64,000 bases of DNA from Polynucleobacter sp. MWH-S4W17. Its GTDB lineage: Bacteria > Pseudomonadota > Gammaproteobacteria > Burkholderiales > Burkholderiaceae. Shown piece after piece: positions 37,501 through 44,877 of this stretch (within the stretch, counting starts at the first letter, position 1; every line of letters begins with the position of its first letter). The position numbers were made by a program, and so were the translations under genes. The notes under the pieces are model-generated. The model was not told the DNA's origin. It searched no databases and worked only from the letters and a program-made list of their open reading frames with translations. The stretch is from NCBI RefSeq assembly GCF_018687535.1, contig NZ_CP061295.1, forward strand, positions 1,178,001 to 1,242,000, read 5' to 3'.

Positions 37501-38223
37501 AACTTTGACGGACATCAGGGAGTTGCCCTTAAAGTCCAGGGTAATTTGCTCACCCGCAGCCATCGCTACCGTACCCGATCCTTTTTTGGCCAAGAGGAAG
37601 CCATCGTTGCGCACTTCGGGGGCTAACAGGGCAATGTAACCACCTTCAGCATTGGTTGTGATCTTGCCTTCATTGATCACTGATCCCTTACCGTTACCTT
37701 TGTAAGTCGATTTACCGTCCATGAAGTCTTTATTGGAGATATCCATGGTGGTGGCTACGACACCAGCAGCATTAATTTCTGCGCCTTTGCCAAAGGTCAC
37801 GCCGTTTGGATTAACAAAGACGACCTGTCCATTTGCTTTAACAGCGCCTTCAATCATTGATGCTGTTGCACCAGTGACGCGATTTAAGGTGACTGCATTT
37901 GCGTTGGGTTGATTAAACGTTACCGAAGCATTTTTACCCACGTTAAAACTATCCCAATTCACAACAGCGCGTTGTGAAGTTTGGTTCACCGTCATTGCTG
38001 CAGATGTGGGGGTTTGGGTTTGGGAAATGGAGGCGGAACCAGCGACAACTTGGCCGTTGATTGGGAGCGCAGTTACTGGAGGAGCAGCTGAGGCGGCTTG
38101 AATGAAACCAGCAAACCCTCCAATAAAAAAAGAAAGTGTTAATGCCTTCTTAATCCCTAAGGAAGAAATTGAGATAAACCCAAACGAAGAGTTTGAGGAT
38201 GAAATCCTTGGCGGATTAATCAA
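34546..38223 (-). CDS. Second haemagglutinin-type exoprotein TpsA2 with proline-rich tail
   Basis: A complete 1225-residue exoprotein. Signal peptide about 24-47 (KKALTLSFFIGGFAGFIQAA), with no extended signal region, unlike TpsA1. The TPS domain follows (about 50-300) with VNWDSFNVGKNASVTFNQPN, AVTLNRVTG and FVNPNGVTFGKGAEINAAGV (NPNG at 138-141). Beta-helix repeats run to about 930. A segment near SYPNLIVKGVTLSGMDSGHF resembles a cap, then a long low-complexity region has poly-proline runs of up to 11 residues and PAPAPPPVANTPPP. A basic, Asn-rich tail ends NLMSTLNLFILH. No tpsB lies beside it; the TpsB at 5716-7434 could serve it. DUF4239 and binding-protein genes follow closely. Confidence 0.9.
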   Translation of the reverse strand: MINPPRISSSNSSFGFISISSLGIKKALTLSFFIGGFAGFIQAASAAPPVTALPINGQVVAGSASISQTQTPTSAAMTVNQTSQRAVVNWDSFNVGKNASVTFNQPNANAVTLNRVTGATASMIEGAVKANGQVVFVNPNGVTFGKGAEINAAGVVATTMDISNKDFMDGKSTYKGNGKGSVINEGKITTNAEGGYIALLAPEVRNDGFLLAKKGSGTVAMAAGEQITLDFKGNSLMSVKVDVGTYNALIENKRVVEVNGGLVVIAAGSANQLMASVINNTGRISASSMVNNGGVIELVANTVTQAGKVTANSKTGEGGQINIVGNDITIAQGSKTTATGATNGGQVNIGLAATAVSGGSQVNASVVNPTQAAQNVKANADAAAKNNQLAQTVAIQENALIDASATQAGNGGVIAIWSQVQTTVAGILKSMGGAISGNGGFVETSSKGSVSLVPTASINTSAVNGKAGTWLLDPVDLMIDASTANTISTALSTGNVTIAVTANTTACSVGSCIVNGTGSMTVDSGAHILKAGTSYTTLTMSAAGNFVLNGSIEGQNLDVIISSSIAYLGAAGSSINASKITIQAPTITIASNARVLANNYLFSGGAGTLGNAIELLAQAIYISGALRLSAGLPTVPAAPLTAVNLITLNAVGSGNTIYSSAAANDPTLLVVNSTTQAASNVIYLTATQIIPTNAAIVGLESGSQVLANGTTGGAIYLAGTDVYTGGAYTDPITNLVMPRSQLQANGVAGDGGMIGIKADTITIAGEASAGGSVNGGSINLIANTGTLNLHGGLIQANGGSGSGGSISALVTAAASFTADNHFGVALAGSSFDLSNTLFITENTATATSGSLNLGYQLTNASGTTITLGAGSYANLSISGTPSYLSNASAITNSVGAGSYPNLIVKGVTLSGMDSGHFMLVATPVSLTVSAAQPAAPSRQPATTSVQAVAAVAPQQPPPPPPPPPPPAVFSSAPLPAPAPPPVANTPPPTAAAGETSMSVPGKAPPLVMMADGSIQLTPPAPPPTANASAPPPPPPPAAPPPPSNRASSNRESGDGRSAANNSEARRNGSAKDGVDKTDAKERSSKSNNGPSKYVSKYANGFRNNNKPGSKAGAAKDLAANRPGPNRVGKYENRVQAMGNNPAAFAAMKQNPFAGSILPFPAGVQQVDTTPIILRGGDSLAQSYDDVPSIRNSGVATVGRSRNSENFHESLESVNLMSTLNLFILH

Positions 38224-38341
38224 AAAATTTTATATGGCAGGTTAAAGCCCTGATTTTACTGGGATTTCTCATAAAAGTGGTGCGAGAAAAGGCCAAAAAA
38301 TACATCCAAAAGGGGGAATAGGGGAAATTGTGGTTTGGAGG

Positions 38342-38430
38342 TGGTGCCCGAGGCCGGAATCGAACCGGCACGACTTTTTTGAGTCGGCAGATTTTAAATC
38401 TGCTGTGTCTACCGATTTCACCACTCGGGC
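38342..38430 (-). tRNA. tRNA-Leu(UAA)
   Basis: An 89-base class II tRNA with encoded CCA. Acceptor GCCCGAG/CTCGGGC pairs perfectly; anticodon stem GCAGA/TCTGC encloses TTTAAAA, giving anticodon TAA. The variable arm is CGACTCAAAAAAGTCG and the T arm GCCGGTTCGATTCCGGC. Confidence 0.97.
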
Positions 38431-38555
38431 CCGCACTTTTAGTGAAGCAGTGCTAAACAAACCAAGACAAGCGAAATTTTAGCACGCAAGGCCCCTAGAG
38501 CCCCTTTTGCCCCTCTGCCCAAGAGTGCACTAGATAAAACATCTAAAATACATCC

Positions 38556-41015
38556 ATGAATTTACCGGAAAAATCATCGGGGCTCGGCAAGCTTTTGCGC
38601 TCTGGAATATGGCTTATAGGGCTATGTCTCATAGCCGGCCTAGCAGGCACTCTTGCCTATTTATACTCTGCCCAATCCAATATCTCCGGCAAACGTGCAA
38701 TTAAAAGTCTGGGTGATTCTGTTGCCATTACCTTTGATGCGTCTGACATTCCGCATATCAATGCAAAAAGCCAAGCAGATGCCTATTTTGCTTTAGGCTA
38801 CCTACATGCTAGTGAACGCTCCTGGCAAATGGAAATGAATCGACGCATTGCGAGCGGTCGACTTTCAGAAATATTGGGTAATGACACCGTAAAAATTGAT
38901 CGCTTTGTGCGCACCCTCGGCATCAAGCGTGCAGCTGAACGCCAATTTGATCGTTACCCCGTTTCTGCCAAGCGTCTACTACAAGCCTATGCCGATGGTG
39001 TCAATGCTGGTAATGCGCAATTAGGCTGGGCTCTCCCAGTGGAGTATTTCTTAACAGGTTCAAAACCAGGCCATTGGTCACCAACAGATAGCGTAGCTTG
39101 GATGCTGATGATGGCTTATGACTTAGGTGGAAATTGGCAGAAAGAGTTACAAAGACTTGAGCTCTCACAATTCCTGAGCACCAAACAAGTATGGGAAGTG
39201 ATTCAGCCATATGAAAATGATGAGCCCGTCAGCAATGTTGATTTTTCCAAGCTCTATAGAGAGTTGAAGGTCTTTCACCCCTCTCCTGGTCCAGTAGAAA
39301 GCAGGCCTCAGAATTTGCCTGCAACCGAATTGAGCCAGTTAGATCAAATGGGAGCAAGAGATGGTATCGGCTCCAATAACTGGGCCTTGAGCGGCAAGCT
39401 CAGTACTTCTGGCAAGCCCTTATTGGCCAATGATCCCCATCTGGGACTTTCCGCTCCGGCTGTCTGGTACTTCGCCCACCTTGAAGCCCCTGGTTTAAAT
39501 GTCATCGGTGGCACCCTCCCTGGAATACCTGCAGTGGTTTTGGGTAGAACGGATAAGTTTGCATGGAGTTTTACTAATACCGGGCCTGACGTTCAAGATT
39601 TATACATTGAGCAAATTGATTCAAAGAATCCGGGTATGTATCGAGGTCCTGATGGGCCACTTCCATTCAAAGTGCATCAAGAGATTATTGATATCAAAGG
39701 ATCTCCATCGCTGACTTTCTTGGTAAAAGAAACTCGACATGGTCCCGTTATCTCTGATTCCTATGCAAAGGCCAAACGTACGATTGATACGGATCGCTTT
39801 GCTCTTGCCTTGCGCTGGACAGCGCTCGATCTTGAAAACCAATCAGTTGCTGGCTTGATGGATATGAATCGTGCAGCTGATCTTGACCAATTTAAACAAG
39901 CTCTACGAAAAAATTATGCCCCGATGCAAAACGTGGTGATGGCAGATACAGAAGGTAATATTGCTTATCAGGCGGCGGGAGTGGCTCCCAAAAGAATTCT
40001 GCACCAGGGGCTTTATGGGGTAGCGCCAGCTCCTGGCTGGGAACGTCAGTATGACTGGAATGGCTATGTCCCATTTGAACAACTCCCCTCCAGCAACAAC
40101 CCAGGGCAAGGTTGGATAGCGACCGCCAATCAAAAAATTATTGCGGCTAATGATCCCAACCCTTTAACGGGCGACTGGGACTTACCAACCCGTTATGACC
40201 GTATAGTTGATCTCATCAAATCTAAGGACACCCATTCGGCTGATGATATGAAAATCATGCAAGGCGATACCCTATCGCTTGGGGCAACACCCCTATTAGA
40301 ACTATTTAAGGCCAGCCAAAGCTCTCATCCCTTAAGCGCGCAAGCAATGGAGATTGGTAAAAGTTTTGATGGCAATATGAAAGTAGATAGCGCAGGCGCA
40401 CTTATTTTCAATGTCTGGGCGGACCAATTAACGCGCAATCTCTTCTCTAGATTGAGTTACCTATTTACTGAAAATTATGGGGCACGTAACTATCGCGCTC
40501 CACTAATACAGCAAGTGAAAAACCCTAACAGTCCCTGGTGTGACGATCCAAAAACTGAGAAGGTTGAATCCTGTCAGGAGTCCTCCAATCAGGCGCTTGA
40601 TAAAGCCCTGGATTACTTAAGCAAGGAGTATGGCAGCGATCCTAAATCTTGGGCCTGGGGTAAAGCGCATATCGCCGTCTCTGAGCATCGTCCATTTAGC
40701 AAGGTGCCGCTACTGGGAGGTTTATTTAATATCAAAACCCCCTTCCCTGGGGATAGCTTTTCTGTCAATGTGGGACGACTTGAGCTGATGCAATCCAATA
40801 ATCCCTATGAAACACTTCAGGCTCCAAGCTTACGGACAGTCTATGATTTATCCGATTTGGAGAAATCACTCTTTGTATATCAGACAGGCCAATCTGGATG
40901 GGTGCAAAGCAAGCTCTATCGCAATATGAACTCTTTGTGGGCCAATAATGAATATCTCCCGCTGCAGATGAAGCCAGAAAAGACTGGTCGACAGCTTGAA
41001 TTGATGAATAAATAA
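38556..41015 (+). CDS. Penicillin acylase family (peptidase S45) amidase
   Basis: An Ntn-hydrolase precursor of 819 residues, made as one chain and self-cleaved. A membrane anchor or signal lies at about 15-35 (GIWLIGLCLIAGLAGTLAYL). The alpha part has DIPHINAKSQADAYFALGYL, HASERSWQMEMNRRIASGRL and TLGIKRAAERQF. The spacer ends at the nucleophile in GIGSNNWALSG, where Ser273 becomes the new beta-chain N-terminus. Then LLANDPHLGLSAPAVWYFAH, GGTLPGIPAVVLGRTDKFAW and SFTNTGPDVQDLYIE are classic S45 beta-chain motifs. It probably acts in the periplasm on acyl-amides or acyl-homoserine lactones; the substrate is not visible from sequence. It stands alone on the plus strand. Confidence 0.93.
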   Translation: MNLPEKSSGLGKLLRSGIWLIGLCLIAGLAGTLAYLYSAQSNISGKRAIKSLGDSVAITFDASDIPHINAKSQADAYFALGYLHASERSWQMEMNRRIASGRLSEILGNDTVKIDRFVRTLGIKRAAERQFDRYPVSAKRLLQAYADGVNAGNAQLGWALPVEYFLTGSKPGHWSPTDSVAWMLMMAYDLGGNWQKELQRLELSQFLSTKQVWEVIQPYENDEPVSNVDFSKLYRELKVFHPSPGPVESRPQNLPATELSQLDQMGARDGIGSNNWALSGKLSTSGKPLLANDPHLGLSAPAVWYFAHLEAPGLNVIGGTLPGIPAVVLGRTDKFAWSFTNTGPDVQDLYIEQIDSKNPGMYRGPDGPLPFKVHQEIIDIKGSPSLTFLVKETRHGPVISDSYAKAKRTIDTDRFALALRWTALDLENQSVAGLMDMNRAADLDQFKQALRKNYAPMQNVVMADTEGNIAYQAAGVAPKRILHQGLYGVAPAPGWERQYDWNGYVPFEQLPSSNNPGQGWIATANQKIIAANDPNPLTGDWDLPTRYDRIVDLIKSKDTHSADDMKIMQGDTLSLGATPLLELFKASQSSHPLSAQAMEIGKSFDGNMKVDSAGALIFNVWADQLTRNLFSRLSYLFTENYGARNYRAPLIQQVKNPNSPWCDDPKTEKVESCQESSNQALDKALDYLSKEYGSDPKSWAWGKAHIAVSEHRPFSKVPLLGGLFNIKTPFPGDSFSVNVGRLELMQSNNPYETLQAPSLRTVYDLSDLEKSLFVYQTGQSGWVQSKLYRNMNSLWANNEYLPLQMKPEKTGRQLELMNK

Positions 41016-41045
41016 GCATTTCAATAAATGCTAAAAATCCCACGG

Positions 41046-41061
41046 CTGCCATTCATGGCAG
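41046..41061. promoter_or_regulatory. Dyad upstream of the adhesin-E-like gene
   Basis: CTGCCAT (41046-41052), spacer TC, ATGGCAG (41055-41061) is a perfect 7-base inverted repeat. It is followed by TAAAAT (41063-41068), a possible -10 box, 37 bases before the next ATG. A weaker hairpin AGCATTT/AAATGCT (41015-41032) overlaps the end of the acylase gene and lacks a T-run. Confidence 0.35.
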
Positions 41062-41104
41062 GTAAAATGTGATTATTGTGACCAGAAATTTTAAAGGGCC
41101 TTTC

Positions 41105-41509
41105 ATGAAAAAATTATCTTCTCTGCTTGTTCTAGCCACCACCATAATTTGCTCTCCCAACGCATTTGCAGAATGGCAAGAGATCGGCAAACCTGATGCT
41201 TTCACTCTTTACGTAGACGCAGCTACGATTCAAAAGCAAGGCGATAAAGTACAAATTATGTCTTTATTAGATTTCAAAAAACCGGGACAAAATCCAAAAA
41301 CTAAAGAGACTGCAAACTCCCTTATTGGCCTTAACGAATTTGATTGCAGCGCCACGAAGTATCGCCCTATCGAATTTAAAGTCTTTTCCGGGAATATGGG
41401 CAAAGGCAAAGTAGTAGAAGAACAAAAAACTCCAGATAGCTCTTTTGAGCCTATTGAGAATGGATCTTGGCCAGCCGGAGTCTTTAACGTTGCTTGCCGG
41501 ACAAAGTAA
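41105..41509 (+). CDS. Small secreted protein, surface-adhesin-E-like
   Basis: A 134-residue exported protein. ATG 41105 gives signal peptide MKKLSSLLVLATTIICSPNA, cleaved after AFA. The mature part begins EWQEIGKPDAFTLYVDAATI and continues QKQGDKVQIMSLLDFKKPGQ, FDCSATKYRPIEFKVFSGNM and a C-terminal WPAGVFNVACRTK with a second cysteine. This W...Y[VI]D..TI.R.G..[VA]....L.D[YF] pattern matches the surface-adhesin protein E group. The actual role (adhesin or stress sensor) is unknown. The following lipoprotein gene starts inside this gene. Confidence 0.75.
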   Translation: MKKLSSLLVLATTIICSPNAFAEWQEIGKPDAFTLYVDAATIQKQGDKVQIMSLLDFKKPGQNPKTKETANSLIGLNEFDCSATKYRPIEFKVFSGNMGKGKVVEEQKTPDSSFEPIENGSWPAGVFNVACRTK

Positions 41510-41870
41510 AACAGGTTTATTAACGCTGAAAGCGATTGTCCTAGCCGTCTTAGGGATATCGGTTTTTTTTATTAGCGGATGCGCTGCGCCTTTAGCCGCT
41601 TTAAGTAGTTCCAGTACGGCAGCTGCCAGCGCTGTTGGAACTGCTGCTGTAGCCAATCCTGGAACAGCAGTTAGCCTTGCATCAACTGCAGCCACAGGCA
41701 AGTCTCCTTTGGAACACGCTGCATCTGCTGCTACCAAGAAGGAATGCAGCTTCTTTAATGTGATTGACTCAAAACCTATCTGCATTGAAGTTGTCCTGCC
41801 AACGATTACTGACAATAGCGAGCCTTTATTGGGTCCTGCGGATACGATTCAAAAATCCGCCCAGCAATAA
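41490..41870 (+). CDS. Small alanine-rich lipoprotein overlapping the preceding gene
   Basis: A lipoprotein with hydrophobic signal LKAIVLAVLGISVFFISGC and lipobox ISGC. The mature part is Ala/Ser/Thr-rich (APLAALSSSSTAAASAVGTA) and ends in a short folded part with two cysteines (KKECSFFNVIDSKPICIEVV). The start is uncertain: TTG 41490 has GGAG nine bases upstream (41477-41480) and gives a normal n-region, while in-frame ATGs at 41445 and 41460 give an over-long one. All start inside the upstream gene, by 20 to 65 bases, so the two are probably translationally coupled. No family recognised. Confidence 0.65.
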   Translation: MLAGQSKTGLLTLKAIVLAVLGISVFFISGCAAPLAALSSSSTAAASAVGTAAVANPGTAVSLASTAATGKSPLEHAASAATKKECSFFNVIDSKPICIEVVLPTITDNSEPLLGPADTIQKSAQQ

Positions 41871-41944
41871 CTCTGCCACCCACCCCCAACCAGGGGATAA
41901 CAGACTAAAATTACACCTTATAAGCAATCCACTAACAATTTCAT

Positions 41945-42799
41945 ATGATCACTGAAAACTATTACCTCACCCTCACCTGCCCCAATAAGCCTGGCATTGT
42001 TGCCGCGGTCTCTACTTACATATTTGAACTGGGGGGTGATATTGAAGAGGCTCAACAGTTTGATGACAAAGCGTCAAAGCGCTTTTTTATGCGCGTCAGC
42101 TTTAGCTGTCCTGCGAATGTAGAGTCGCTCAGAGCGGGCTTTGTGGAAATTGCAAAGCGTTTTGAGCTCACTTGGGAGCTACGTGCCGTAAAGGATCTTA
42201 AGCGCGTATTAATCATGGCTTCCAAGTTAGACCATTGCCTGGTTGACCTTCTCTATCGCTGGCGCATTGGTGAATTGCCAATGATCATCTGCGGTATCGT
42301 CTCTAATCATCCTCGTGACGTCTATGCCAGCATCGATTTTGCAGATATTCCCTTCTACCACTTACCAGTCACACCTGAAACCAAGCCGGCACAAGAAGCC
42401 AGGCTTCTAGAAATCGTTGCCGAGTCTAAGGTTGATATGGTGATTTTGGCGCGCTACATGCAAATCTTGTCCGATGATTTATCGACCAAGCTATCTGGCC
42501 GCTGTATTAACGTACATCATTCATTCCTACCTAGTTTTAAGGGTGCCAAGCCTTATCACCAAGCACATGCGCGCGGTATCAAACTGATTGGAGCTACCGC
42601 CCATTTTGTGACCAGCGATCTGGATGAAGGTCCGATCATCGAGCAAGACGTAACGCGCGTTACCCATGGCGATACACCAGATGATTTGGTACGAAAGGGT
42701 CGAGATTTAGAGCGCGCCGTCCTCTCAAGAGCTTTACGTTACTACCTACACGATCGCGTTCTTATTAATGGAGCGACTTCAGTAGTCTTTTCTGATTAA
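41945..42799 (+). CDS. purU: Formyltetrahydrofolate deformylase
   Basis: Hydrolyses 10-formyl-tetrahydrofolate to formate and tetrahydrofolate, balancing one-carbon pools; the formate can feed the formate dehydrogenase encoded at 14468-19206. The 284 residues have an N-terminal ACT domain (about 6-85, YYLTLTCPNKPGIVAAVSTY, EEAQQFDDKASKRFFMRVSF) and a C-terminal formyltransferase-type domain with ASKLDHCLVDLLYRWRIGEL, HLPVTPETKPAQE, VHHSFLPSFKGAKPYHQAHA and TAHFVTSDLDEGPIIEQDV. The HxSxLPxFxG motif and downstream Asp are the catalytic set. It ends 17 bases before the convergent soxA stop. Confidence 0.96.
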   Translation: MITENYYLTLTCPNKPGIVAAVSTYIFELGGDIEEAQQFDDKASKRFFMRVSFSCPANVESLRAGFVEIAKRFELTWELRAVKDLKRVLIMASKLDHCLVDLLYRWRIGELPMIICGIVSNHPRDVYASIDFADIPFYHLPVTPETKPAQEARLLEIVAESKVDMVILARYMQILSDDLSTKLSGRCINVHHSFLPSFKGAKPYHQAHARGIKLIGATAHFVTSDLDEGPIIEQDVTRVTHGDTPDDLVRKGRDLERAVLSRALRYYLHDRVLINGATSVVFSD

Positions 42800-42816
42800 C
42801 TGAGAAAGGATCTTTG

Positions 42817-43599
42817 CTACGGCCTCACTCCTGGAGATTCCAGGGGTAGACCTCTAGCTCGCCACATTAGAAACAACTCTAACTGCGCCATCTCTGGCGA
42901 ACCATACTCAAATTGTTGTGCCCGTACACCGCTCATGCAGTTCCGTAGGCGCCTTTGTAATGACCCTAGGGTTTGCCACTCTAAGCGATATATCGGATAG
43001 GCATTGGGATGCCCTTGCGGTATCGGGCTGCCGCCAAGCTTTAGACCTGCTCTATCCTCATGACATTGCGCACAAGATAAATTGAGCTGCCCCATGCGCT
43101 CATTAAAAGTTTGCCTTCCCTTTTTTAAGAAAGATGCGTTAGCAGAGTTTTCATTAACTGCAATTGGCATGCCCTTGGACTGAAACGCAATAAAGGCAGT
43201 TAAGGCTAAGAGATCTTTGCTCTCGTAGACTAGGGCGGGAGCTGATTGAGCGCTGACGCGACACTGATTGATTTGACCTTCCAGTGTTTGAAGTTTGCCT
43301 TTGATGACTTTAGGATATTGCGTAGCTACACCACGCATGGATTTTTTTGCATCTCCATGACAGGTGCCACAAGAATTATTTTTTGGGCCAAGCTTTTGTT
43401 GCCACAGGCTTTCTCCATCACCAACCCAAAACATTGCTGGATTGAGTGAGGGGTCATCCTGCATCGCCTTGTTCTCGCCAGACATTAATTCATAACTAGA
43501 TTGCTGTGATGGTGGCAGCGCTTTGGCTACCCCCATACATATGAAGTTAGCAAGCATGAGATAAATACTGCTAAGAAAAAGAGATGTCTGCTTATTCAC
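42817..43599 (-). CDS. soxA: Sulfur-oxidation dihaem cytochrome SoxA
   Basis: Catalytic half of SoxXA, which couples thiosulfate to the SoxY carrier cysteine in the periplasm. The 260 residues start at a GTG that overlaps the soxZ stop (GTGA), with a signal peptide (about 1-28). Two c-haem sites are present, CGTCH (77-81) and CAQCH (176-180), so it is the dihaem form. The active-site cysteine lies at residue 221 in RNCMSGVRAQQFEYGSPEMA, where SoxA proteins carry the cysteine persulfide haem ligand. So SoxA looks catalytically intact. It ends the iorAB-soxXYZA run. Confidence 0.93.
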   Translation of the reverse strand: MNKQTSLFLSSIYLMLANFICMGVAKALPPSQQSSYELMSGENKAMQDDPSLNPAMFWVGDGESLWQQKLGPKNNSCGTCHGDAKKSMRGVATQYPKVIKGKLQTLEGQINQCRVSAQSAPALVYESKDLLALTAFIAFQSKGMPIAVNENSANASFLKKGRQTFNERMGQLNLSCAQCHEDRAGLKLGGSPIPQGHPNAYPIYRLEWQTLGSLQRRLRNCMSGVRAQQFEYGSPEMAQLELFLMWRARGLPLESPGVRP

Positions 43600-43925
43600 G
43601 AAACAGTAATGTGAGACTGGTTTATCGCCTCGTACCCATCATCCCCAACCCATCTGAACTCCAGGGTTCCAGACTCAACAGCGATAGTAGTAAAGATGAT
43701 CAAGGGATTAGCCCCAATCCCTGAATAGAAATCCGCTTTAAAGACTTCCACAGTGTTGTAGGTGCAGGTAAAGGTACGAATGATGTCGCGCGGAATGGGC
43801 TTACCGCCCTCGCTATATCGAAAACCAGATTCCATATCATGCTGCGCAATTGCGCGAATCTCAATAATGGAATCTTTTTTTGCCGTCGCCGGCATCGTAA
43901 TGGATGTACGGGAAGTTTTACTCAT
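43596..43925 (-). CDS. soxZ: Sulfur-oxidation carrier partner SoxZ
   Basis: The 109-residue immunoglobulin-like partner of SoxY. ATG 43925 overlaps the soxY stop (ATGA). Family features are IEIRAIAQHDMESGFRYSEG, the KPIPRDIIRTFTCTYNTVEV block and FKADFYSGIGANPLIIFTTI ending in ESGTLEFRWVGDDGYE. There is no signal peptide, as usual for SoxZ, which is exported with SoxY through Tat. A five-residue upstream extension is possible but overlaps soxY further. Confidence 0.92.
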   Translation of the reverse strand: MSKTSRTSITMPATAKKDSIIEIRAIAQHDMESGFRYSEGGKPIPRDIIRTFTCTYNTVEVFKADFYSGIGANPLIIFTTIAVESGTLEFRWVGDDGYEAINQSHITVS

Positions 43926-44398
43926 ACCATCTCCGTACATGCTGAAAGGGTTACCAAAGTTTCAGCAGAACCTTGCCAAAAACTACCATTACTCATTTGC
44001 GCAATAGCCCATACCTTCTGACTATCAGCTAAACGGACGCGAGTCGTAATATTGGCAGTTCCTGAGCGAGGGGTAAGGTACGCAGTAAAGATATTGGGCA
44101 AAGGATTGCCCTCGGCAATCACATATATGGTCTTAACGTAATCATTGGCAGTCATTGGACTATCTACGCTGACCTTCAAAACCACTAGATTGCCGTTCTC
44201 CACCAGCGGAGGAATAGTTAGAGTAACCTTACCCTCCCGAAGAGTGGCGCCACCAACAATTTTTTTAATGGCTTCATTTGCATCCTCTTTTTTAGCAAAG
44301 GCTGTTAAAGGACTCGCTAGCAAGCCAAGGGTCATCAGTCCAAGACCCTGAATCTGCTTAAGCCATTTTCGGCGATGCTGGTAAATAATATTTTTCAT
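43922..44398 (-). CDS. soxY: SoxY-like sulfur carrier with atypical C-terminus
   Basis: Periplasmic carrier that in the Sox pathway holds sulfur intermediates on a C-terminal cysteine. The 158 residues start with a twin-arginine-like signal (HRRKWLKQIQGLGLMTLGLL, cut after AFA). The mature part matches SoxY: VKTIYVIAEGNPLPNIFTAY, SGTANITTRVRLADSQKVWA, IAQMSNGSFWQGSAETLVTL. The end is SACTEMV, not the usual GGCGG: one cysteine (154) is kept but not in the glycine swinging arm, with four residues after it. No frameshift explains this, since neither other frame near the stop encodes GGCGG. soxZ overlaps the stop by four bases. Confidence 0.88.
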   Translation of the reverse strand: MKNIIYQHRRKWLKQIQGLGLMTLGLLASPLTAFAKKEDANEAIKKIVGGATLREGKVTLTIPPLVENGNLVVLKVSVDSPMTANDYVKTIYVIAEGNPLPNIFTAYLTPRSGTANITTRVRLADSQKVWAIAQMSNGSFWQGSAETLVTLSACTEMV

Positions 44399-44409
44399 CT
44401 TGGTTACAG

Positions 44410-44850
44410 TTAGTTTTGATTATTCAAAGTCATTAAGAAAGCAATCACGTCTTCGATCTCTTGGCCACTCAATATGGTTTGATCAACAAATTTAGAGGCT
44501 ACACGATTGAGATGGCTTGTTTGATAGTAGGCTGGCATGATCGTTTGTGGATTGAAATGCGCTGCATTTACGATACGGGCTCTTAATTGAGGTGCATTTA
44601 ACCTCGCTACGCTTGACTTTAGTTCGGGAGCTAAGTTCCCTTGAAAGCGTTCTTCCGGAAAGGGGCCGCTATGACACAACAAACACAAGCCCTTTTGACG
44701 ACTTGCCACGATTACCCTGCCACGGGCTGGATTGCCTACCTCAGAAGAAAGGGATTCGAAAATCGAATCCCCCGTAATTACTTGAGCATGCACAGCATTC
44801 AGATTGAGGATGACTAGCCATAAAAACGCTAGTGCAATCCTCTTTCTCAT
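44410..44850 (-). CDS. soxX: Sulfur-oxidation monohaem cytochrome SoxX
   Basis: Partner cytochrome of SoxA. The 146 residues from ATG 44850 have a signal peptide (MRKRIALAFLWLVILNLNAV, cut after HA), a c-haem motif CLLCH (56-60), the SoxX-like GNPARGRVIVASRQKGLCLL approach, and the methionine ligand in TIMPAYYQTSHLNRVAS (Met105). The tail ILSGQEIEDVIAFLMTLN is the usual cytochrome c C-terminal helix. A GTG two codons upstream is an alternative start. It begins 27 bases after iorB, so it is probably co-transcribed with that molybdoenzyme. Confidence 0.92.
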   Translation of the reverse strand: MRKRIALAFLWLVILNLNAVHAQVITGDSIFESLSSEVGNPARGRVIVASRQKGLCLLCHSGPFPEERFQGNLAPELKSSVARLNAPQLRARIVNAAHFNPQTIMPAYYQTSHLNRVASKFVDQTILSGQEIEDVIAFLMTLNNQN

Positions 44851-44877
44851 CGACACAACTTCACTGTGAGCTAGCTC

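Noticed and set aside
38269..38460. 63-codon minus-strand frame
   Set aside because: It lies over tRNA-Leu(UAA), which accounts for the conservation of the stretch.
41267..41815. 182-codon minus-strand frame
   Set aside because: It is antisense to two small envelope-protein genes that each have a clear signal peptide. Its own product has no recognisable feature.
41871..41944. Riboswitch upstream of purU (THF or glycine type)
   Set aside because: The 74-base gap is too short and shows no stem arrangement that I can match to either class.
43900..43960. Frameshift as the cause of the unusual SoxY tail
   Set aside because: The alternative frames around the stop do not encode a GGCGG tail, and the soxY-soxZ ATGA overlap is intact.
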